A DNA stretch of 64,000 nt, from positions 13,535,309 through 13,599,308 of the forward strand of contig OX345636.1 in NCBI GenBank assembly GCA_947044365.1, given 5' to 3'. The position numbers and the translations under genes are program-made. The notes beneath the pieces are model-generated. The model did no database searches. It was not told where the DNA came from and worked only from the letters and a program-made list of their open reading frames with translations. The DNA is from Petrosia ficiformis. Taxonomy: Eukaryota; Porifera; Demospongiae; Haplosclerida; Petrosiidae. Positions 57,763-64,000 of this stretch are shown here, in pieces; position 1 is the stretch's first letter; each line of letters starts with the position of its first letter.

Positions 57763-58350
57763 ATTATGAAGTGTTGAGTAGGTATATACAACATGCCAAG
57801 GATGGACTCTGTTGAGTCTTTGTTTATCCTCACCACATCATATAAACACTCATCACAAGACAAATTACGACAAATGAGATGTGGTCAAAAAAAGCATACA
57901 GCATGAGAGAAGTGAGCATGGTATGGTTAATGAGACCACACCTCTCATGTTATAATTTCTATGGGTGGGACAATTAATCGAGTAATCGATTAATCAATTG
58001 ATTTTGGATCTAGTGATTGATTATCGGTAACATGTCGAATAATTGATTTTGAATAGTAATAATTCATTAGCCACTTTGTTGGTAAACTGGGGTGAATACC
58101 AGCACTAGACACTTAGATTTACCATTAGTAGACAAAATATCAGCTGCATTCTATCTAAAAATGGGAGTGGCTTCTGGTTACACCCACTTAATTACTTCCG
58201 GTGATTAATCGATTAATCAATCGATTTCAAAGTGGTGATAATCGATATTGAATACTTAACCAATTCCCAGCCCTAATAATTTCTATAACTGATTTACGTA
58301 TAGTAATGCATGAGTGATTCTGTCTCAATGGAGTGCTGTAAGCATCAGTG
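57763..58350 (-). repeat. Right arm of the inverted duplication
   Basis: Inverse of the segments at 55369-55470 and 53445-53640, here almost adjacent. A 316-bp hAT MITE (57960-58275) interrupts it. The left arm keeps the empty site ('tatagaattatatcatgag'). Confidence 0.7.
57960..58275. mobile_element. hAT-type MITE (TAGGGCTGGG ends), 316 bp
   Basis: Ends TATGGGTGGGACAATTAATC and inverted TAGGGCTGGGAATTGGTTAA. Perfect 8-bp duplication ATAATTTC (57952-57959, 58276-58283). The interior carries AATCGATTAATC repeats. Confidence 0.9.
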
Positions 58351-58384
58351 TTTTATTGCACATAGTGTAGTTAAGTGGATATCT

Positions 58385-58720
58385 AACCAGAGCAGTTGTT
58401 GCACTAAATATATGTATGTATACTGCTATATGTGTATGTGTGTGTACATATGCTTGTGTGTATTAGTTTATTGTGGGTGTTTATAATTATGTTTGTGTAT
58501 GTAAACATTTGTATTTATGTTTTATAAGTAAGGAAGTACATATGTATGTCTGTATGTGTGAGTGTGTACATGTATGTGTGTGAGTGTGTATGTCTGTGTG
58601 TATGTATTTATGTTTTATAAGTAAGGAAGTACATATGTATGTCTGTATGTGTGTGTGTGTACATGTATGTGTGTGTACATTAATTTTATGTGTGTGTGTG
58701 TGTGTACCAGAGATAAATAA
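58385..58720. repeat. TG-rich minisatellite, 93-bp period
   Basis: 'gtatttatgttttataagtaa ... ggaagtacatatgtatg' occurs at 58511 and again at 58604, inside long (TG)n-like tracts. The open frames through it are artefacts of the repeat. Confidence 0.85.
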
Positions 58721-60219
58721 CACACAGATGATCATTTATAATACATTCAATTTGGATTATGAAATATAGGTATATAGATTGTATATGCTGTCTGTTTTAC
58801 TATTTCTTAAGACTTTGGAAAGTAATTAACTTATTACACGTACATGTAGGTGTGGCTCAAAAAATTAAGGGTGTGGTGACACTGTGGTTATTATTCATCA
58901 TTTTCAGATTTATGTATGCACTTGACTTGCTGTAGTCAAACTGAAATACACACATACATGTACATGTAAATGTACAACACAAATGTATAATTACAAAAAA
59001 ATGTATGTACATATACTTCTATAAATATGAATGTCGAGGAATACATGTACATACATGTACATGTAGCTCCTACTACTACAGTAATACTGATATACAGTTT
59101 TAATGACATACACGTAGCTCATACACTACTACAGTACTACTGATATACAGTATTAGTGACACACATTGCTCATATATACTTCCTACTACTACAGTATTAC
59201 TGACATACAGTATTACTGACATACACACGTAATTATACACATCGGTATTGCCAATAATACGGGAATATACAATAAGAGGTGTGTGTGTGTGAAATTATAT
59301 GGTAAAATAATTATAGAAAAGATGGAATATAAAGTGAGTTTTTTTTACTAAAACATGTATATTTATGTAAATAAATACTCATTTAAATGATTATAATTAA
59401 ATGACTATATGCTAATAAGTACAGTATATGTCAATTAGTTTCATTTACACACTACAGTAGTTCAACAGTAGTTTTGACAGTACATGTAGTTGTCAAATCA
59501 ACACCACAGTAGAAAGACAGTAATTACTATACTATAATACTGACAGTAGAACTAAGGTACTGTATGGTGACATTTTTTTGACATACTGTAAATATTTGTG
59601 TCGAGTTGCTTAATTTTGCTTTGTCATATTGTTCTTGAACAAACTGAAGGGCATATTTACAGCTTTATAACAATTAAGCTTTTAAACAAAATACTGTATG
59701 CATCGTTTAAGGGTGATTTGAGTTAGTCAAAACTTCTTTAAATATACATGAACAACTAAGTATTCAATATAATTATTGTTTGTGGGTGTGGTAGTGTGTG
59801 TTGTGTGTATATATGATAGGCTTATATGCGTGTGTGCATGTGTAAGAATATATATATATATACATTATATTATATATTATGTACATGTATGATAATAATT
59901 ATTTGTTTTGTGTGTGTGTCCATGTACATGTATGTGCGCAGGTATAAATGATGTGTGTGTATGTTAGGTGTTTGTGATTATGTGTATGTTAGGTGTTTCA
60001 GAGAATGGAGCAAAATTTCCAGCTACATGTACATGAACTGTCAACTGATACTTAAATTCCTGTGCTACTTATATAGGAAACAAAAATTTAATGTAAATTT
60101 TGATCTTTAACATATATACTATACAATATACACTATACATGTACATATTGCTATGGTAAATACATGTACATGTTGCTATGGTAATGTAAATGGTAAATGG
60201 TAAATACATGTACATGTAC
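58721..60219. other. Low-complexity DNA, no gene
   Basis: Runs of TACATGTA, direct repeats of 'actactacagtattactgacatacag' (about 59070-59225) and TG/TA tracts at 59790-59960. Nothing coding. Confidence 0.6.
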
Positions 60220-60504
60220 CTGTTGACTTGATAACATTAATCGTTAATTTTGATGTTATACTTTCAATCTGATTCCCTTTCTGCACTTCAACCTCAGCTG
60301 TATACACACCACTGTCACTGATATGGGCATCTTGTTGAGCTACTATTTCCAGCATAATTGGAATATCGGGATTAGGAACATTCCTGCATTGAGGTTTATT
60401 ATTACAACATTGTTGAGGATTGTTACAACTGAAAAGATTTGTTGTAGAATTGTTTAGGAATATAAAATTTATCTCTTGTCTTATGTACTGGAACAAGTGA
60501 ACCA
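60220..60504 (-). CDS. Ig-like domain exon, phase 1-1, 95 codons
   Basis: On the minus strand, after acceptor CTGCTCAG, the frame reads VHLFQYIRQEINFIF, then NNSTTNLFSC, a Cys/Asn-rich insert, then IPIMLEIVAQQDAHI, SDSGVYTAEVEVQKG and SITSKLTINVIKST, ending at donor GTACATG. The D-S-G-V-Y-x-A-x-V motif is the E-F strand signature of immunoglobulin domains, and the following SKLTINV fits the G strand. Phase 1 at both ends and 285 bp are typical of one Ig domain per exon. The usual F-strand cysteine is replaced (YTAEV instead of Y-x-C), while several cysteines sit earlier, so disulphide pairing must differ. It probably belongs to a surface receptor or adhesion protein; neighbouring exons could not be assigned. 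Confidence 0.6.
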
Positions 60505-60598
60505 CTGAGCAGATGAACTCTTCTTATACTAGGACTTATGTATTCTGGAGTTTAACTTGTGCCATACACATTATACAAATAATAGATATAATAACACT

Positions 60599-60701
60599 TA
60601 ATAAGCCCATGAGTTAAAATTCCCCCCATACTCGTTATTTAGGCCAAAGGGCAGCCGAATAACCATCAACCTTTTTAGCCATTTTCATGGGCTTATCCCT
60701 G
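60599..60701. mobile_element. About 100-bp MITE with ATAAGCCCATGA ends
   Basis: ATAAGCCCATGAGTTAAAAT at the left and the inverse ATTTTCATGGGCTTAT at the right. No clear target duplication. Confidence 0.55.
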
Positions 60702-60995
60702 ACACCAATTACAAACATTTGGAGTGCTTCATAATGCTAGGAACACGCTCAAAACTGAATAGGGGTCAAATGTCACATATACATGTATGTGACATCAGTA
60801 CTTTAAGGGTTAAAGTATTTTATCCCCAATTTGTAAATTGTAGGTTAGTGTACTTAGCCAAACTTGTTCTCTTTCTCTAACTCTTTTTTCTCCATTTGCA
60901 AAATTGCAGGCACAGTTTAACATTGCTGCCATGGTTTCTTATGTGTAGGTGTAGCTAAAAAGGCTTCACATGTACACGCAAGTAATTGTAATTAT

Positions 60996-61339
60996 TAGTG
61001 GTAGGCGATACCAGTAATTTTTATTTCAATATGATGAAGAGTAGTTTGGGAATCAGTATCGATGGTATCACATGTGCATTATGAAGTATTGGTATCGAGT
61101 ACTATACTAATACTTGATAATGCACATGTGCATAATACACATACCTACATGAACCTCAAGTTGTATACCAATTCAGTTAAAAATGTGGAAGTGCTATGAA
61201 CCTTTTTACTGTTAAATGAGTGTGTCTGTTAAAAAAGGGTGGTGTTGTGATTGGTATCAGTATCAATACTTAGACATTACTTGATACCAGACATGATATC
61301 AAAGTATCAAGTACTTTGGTATCAAATCGTCCATCACTA
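60996..61339. mobile_element. hAT-type MITE, relative of 28118-28565
   Basis: Ends TAGTGGTAGGCGATACCAGT and inverted TAGTGATGGACGATTTGATA. Flanks GTAATTAT and TTAATTAT are an 8-bp duplication with one change. Confidence 0.85.
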
Positions 61340-61439
61340 TTAATTATTACATTACATGTATATTGTGTGCAATTGTTTTCTTGTCAGTAATAATTATTGC
61401 AATCACACATCACACTTGTGGTGAGGGTTTGACACCTTG

Positions 61440-62270
61440 ATTGCATTAATTATAACTGCTATTTAGAAATGAATGCTGTGCTGCACAGAATCATTGCCAC
61501 CATGGCATGGTAAAGTATGAATAGAGATTATTTTCGTTGATTCAAAACATTCACTTGAGTACATGTACATGTATATAATTATGATATTATTGATTTATAA
61601 TAAATTATTCAGTTTTGAGGAAATAGTTGGAAATTACAAGTGGGTGTGGTAATAGTTTGGACCTTTCTCTGTGCTATTAGTAGTTCAACAATCATCTAAC
61701 AATGCTTTTGACTGACACTAGTCTGACACTGAATCAAGACCATCACGGAAAGAGGTGGAAGGTCTGGGGACACACATATTCACTAGGCATCTATGGCCAT
61801 TAGTCGTTTAAGTGGAACCACTTGAAATTACTGCTTTCAAAAAGAGCATGGCTCACAAAGGGTTAACATCAGCCATTCAGTTTGAATAGAAAGTTATTTA
61901 AAATGTAACTCCTTAACATGTCACTGAAACTTGAAAAGTCAACTATGGATTACACTTAGTGAAGTCATTATCAGAATACATGTATAGCCAAAATCTCATA
62001 TTGGTATAGATGGGATTTTGCTAATTTTACAAATTTAAGATGGAGGCTTTAAGATTAAATTGGCTGTTTCACTAGTAATAACTATAAAAATAATGTACCT
62101 TCTGTTATTCCAGAATGTCATCACTGTGATCAATGTGTTATCAGCTTCAACAACAGAACCATAAAGTACATGTACATACTGGACACACCCTGTTAATAGT
62201 TGCACGAGAAGATGAAACTCTCACTGAGTCATAAAAGACAGCACCTTATAGAATACAGAATAATTAAATT
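61440..62270. repeat. Paralogous block, copy 3 of 3
   Basis: Matches 22190-22500: CACCATGGCATGGTAAAGTA at 61498, and the acceptor-like 'taccttctgttattccag' plus ECHHCDQCVIS frame at about 62114. It has a 6-bp in-frame insertion relative to the other copies. Confidence 0.6.
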
Positions 62271-62734
62271 AAAATGCATGTATATTTACTAATAATATAC
62301 AAATTGCAGATTGGAATTGGTATATATGTGTATATCACCAAACATGTAACGGTAATGCAATTTAATTTGCCTTATCCTGTCTGATGTGGGTGTACGAAGA
62401 AGTAAAATGAATTCTTTTAATTAAATGATTTTAGGTGTCCAAACCTTCTTTGTGCATCTATTCCAGCATATTTTGGTACAGGTATGTTTATGATGTACAT
62501 GTAATAACAACCTGTATGACTAATTAATTAAATGCATTCTTGCAACTGTACTACATTACACATTATATTGTAGTGTAAGTGTATCTAGAAACTGTATTTA
62601 GGTTTGGTTAACTAGGTGTATTCATACTGAAGGATTTGTTGACAATTTTATTTCAAATGTCTTATTTTAAAGAAAAAAAAGAAAAGAAAAAAGAAAAATT
62701 ACCAGTCATTTTAATTCTTTCAATTACTTTACAG

Positions 62735-62884
62735 CAATCTTTATCAGGTGGTATTGTTCTGACTAATGAAAAACAAATCCTTCAGCATGGTAAAACTATT
62801 AAAACAAAAGCCCCAGTACCTTCAAAAAAGGCTAGCAGCAAGTTTACAACTGTTTTGGTAACCTTGCCTCACATAGAAAATTAA
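62735..62884 (+). CDS. Candidate terminal exon
   Basis: A strong acceptor (tttcaattactttacag) precedes 49 codons and a TAA in phase 0: QSLSGGIVLTNEKQILQHGK, then TIKTKAPVPSKKASSKFTTV and LVTLPHIEN. The lysine/serine-rich stretch reads like a flexible tail. No domain is recognised and no upstream exon was found, although the same frame stays open back to 62636. A TATA-containing promoter candidate lies less than 100 bp downstream. Confidence 0.35.
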   Translation, partial: QSLSGGIVLTNEKQILQHGKTIKTKAPVPSKKASSKFTTVLVTLPHIEN

Positions 62885-62970
62885 AACTATTTGTATAAAT
62901 TAATCACACACTGTGTTAGTAAAATGTACCTGGTTGCCCAGCAACAGAAAAGAATCTAAACAAAGCAGAG

Positions 62971-63114
62971 TATAAATAGCCCATATGTGGTCAGTCTGCT
63001 AGCTCTCAAAGCAACAGATGTGTTACTATTTTTTTGCAACTAAATTTGTTCAACTGAAGTATTTTGCTTTTCTCTCACGTAGTGATTGCACTATTACTAT
63101 ACTGCAACAGAAAG
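62971..63114 (+). promoter_or_regulatory. TATA promoter and non-coding first exon (candidate)
   Basis: TATAAATAG at 62971 is followed about 30 bp later by 'cagtctgctagctctcaaag' as a possible start of transcription. The downstream sequence runs without an ATG-led frame to a consensus donor CAGAAAG|GTGAGT at 63115. This is the classic layout of a core promoter with a 5' UTR exon; the coding part would lie right of the window. Confidence 0.4.
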
Positions 63115-63283
63115 GTGAGTTACTTCATTATTAAAACATGTTGCAATTACTTTATAACTTGTATACAAAGTAATATACATTATTTATATATTATCTGCAT
63201 AATTATCTGTGTGAATGAATAATTTACAGCTATACAAATGATATAAAGTTCATATCAATTCTTATAAATAACTATTCTGAATA

Positions 63284-63443
63284 CACTGGAACCCCTGTAT
63301 TCCAGAGACTCTTGGGACAAATATAAGTGTCCTGATTACATGGGTGTCCTCATTTTAGGGGTGAATTTATATTATAAAGCACAGGTTGGGACATTTGTAA
63401 GTGTCCTTAATACAGGGGTGTTCTCAATAGAGGGGTTTCACTG
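63284..63443. mobile_element. pogo/Tigger-type MITE, about 160 bp
   Basis: Left CACTGGAACCCCTGTATTCC, inverted right CAGTGAAACCCCTCTATTGA, with flanking TA. CAGTxGAACCCC ends and TA targets are typical of pogo-like elements. Confidence 0.75.
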
Positions 63444-63759
63444 TAAAATGTTTCATTTTAAATTTTTGTTAACTTGATTATGAGGCTCTTCCAGTACTCT
63501 TCATCATTATCATTCTTTATAAGAAACTGAGCTATTGTATTGAAAATAGATAAAAACACTTCAAAATTAACAGAGAAGCTTTCATTAGCATTTAAAAGTT
63601 GAAATTTGAATGTAGTCCTTCAACATTTAAATGTAATCCTCCTGTAGCATAAAGAAACAAAATGATTTAGGTATCTGGGGAGGCGGCACACAGCTGCACA
63701 CTTTTAGTTTAAGACAGTTCATAAAGTAAACAGATGTGGTTTACTTAACTCCTTGAAAA

Positions 63760-63943
63760 CTATGATGATAAGATGATAAGTTGTGCTTGATGATATTACA
63801 TGCATCCTTAAACCAACAAACCTACTGCCATTACAGACTGATATGCTAATGTAACTATGATGATAAGATGATAAGTTGTGCTTGATGATATTACATGCAT
63901 CCTTAAACCAACAAACCTACTGCTATTACAGACTGATCAGATC
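63760..63943. repeat. Tandem duplication, 94-bp period
   Basis: CTATGATGATAAGATGATAA at 63760 recurs at 63854, and the copies differ by very few bases up to 'ttacagactgat'. Confidence 0.92.
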
Positions 63944-64000
63944 ATAAGTATACATTATAACGCATCTATGAGTGCTATATCAGATTTATAATCACCTCAC

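Noticed and set aside
58487..58769. Overlapping open frames rich in T-H-T-H or V-C-M-C
   Set aside because: They are translations of a TG-rich minisatellite and are open on both strands for that reason.
1..64000. CRISPR arrays, rRNA, bacterial operons
   Set aside because: No regularly spaced short repeats, no rRNA-like sequence and no compact gene strings; the DNA is eukaryotic nuclear in character.

Overview
This looks like AT-rich nuclear DNA from an early-branching animal. A demosponge such as Amphimedon is my best guess, but this is an inference: no gene here is diagnostic. The eukaryotic evidence is direct. There are GT-AG introns whose phases agree from exon to exon, two initiator tRNA-Met genes with oligo-T terminators, a piggyBac transposase, an Ig-like exon, a SAM-domain gene and many non-autonomous DNA transposons with classic target-site duplications. 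Host coding sequence is sparse; repeats make up most of the window.

Layout. 1-8.1 kb: a possible exon pair at the left edge, an apparently intact piggyBac transposon (1426-4101) and a frameshifted relic of a P-loop NTPase gene. 8.1-18.2 kb: miniature elements, then a roughly 3.5-kb tandem duplication in which each unit carries an identical tRNA-iMet(CAT) gene. 18.2-25 kb: isolated candidate exons and repeats. 25.1-32.7 kb and 42.6-48.4 kb are two copies of one segmental duplication. Four different miniature transposons sit in the first copy only, so the second copy gives their empty sites.

Between the two copies, at 35149-39306, lies the most interesting object. It is a 4.16-kb element with 32-bp CACTG... 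inverted termini and GGTGTA-rich ends. It holds two head-to-head genes: a truncated C2H2-finger/Tnp2-like transposase gene and an apparently intact five-exon gene for a SAM-domain (SAMD3-like) protein. I read it as an EnSpm/CACTA-type transposon whose transposase core has been deleted while the companion SAM gene has survived.

48.4-63.9 kb: several foldback elements with arms of 65-270 bp, four copies of a 206-231-bp hAT-type MITE with 8-bp duplications, an inverted duplication, and two more hAT-type families. At the far right are a candidate terminal exon and a TATA promoter with a first exon.

A separate theme is a scatter of exons flanked by phase-1 introns (19492-19674 +, 31819-31962 -, 50618-50806 -, 60220-60504 -, and a terminal membrane-anchor-like exon 18851-18924 -). 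Three share a sequence pattern and one looks like an Ig domain. They suggest that much of the window is intron and intergenic space of a duplicated family of cell-surface proteins, but I cannot join them into transcripts from sequence alone.
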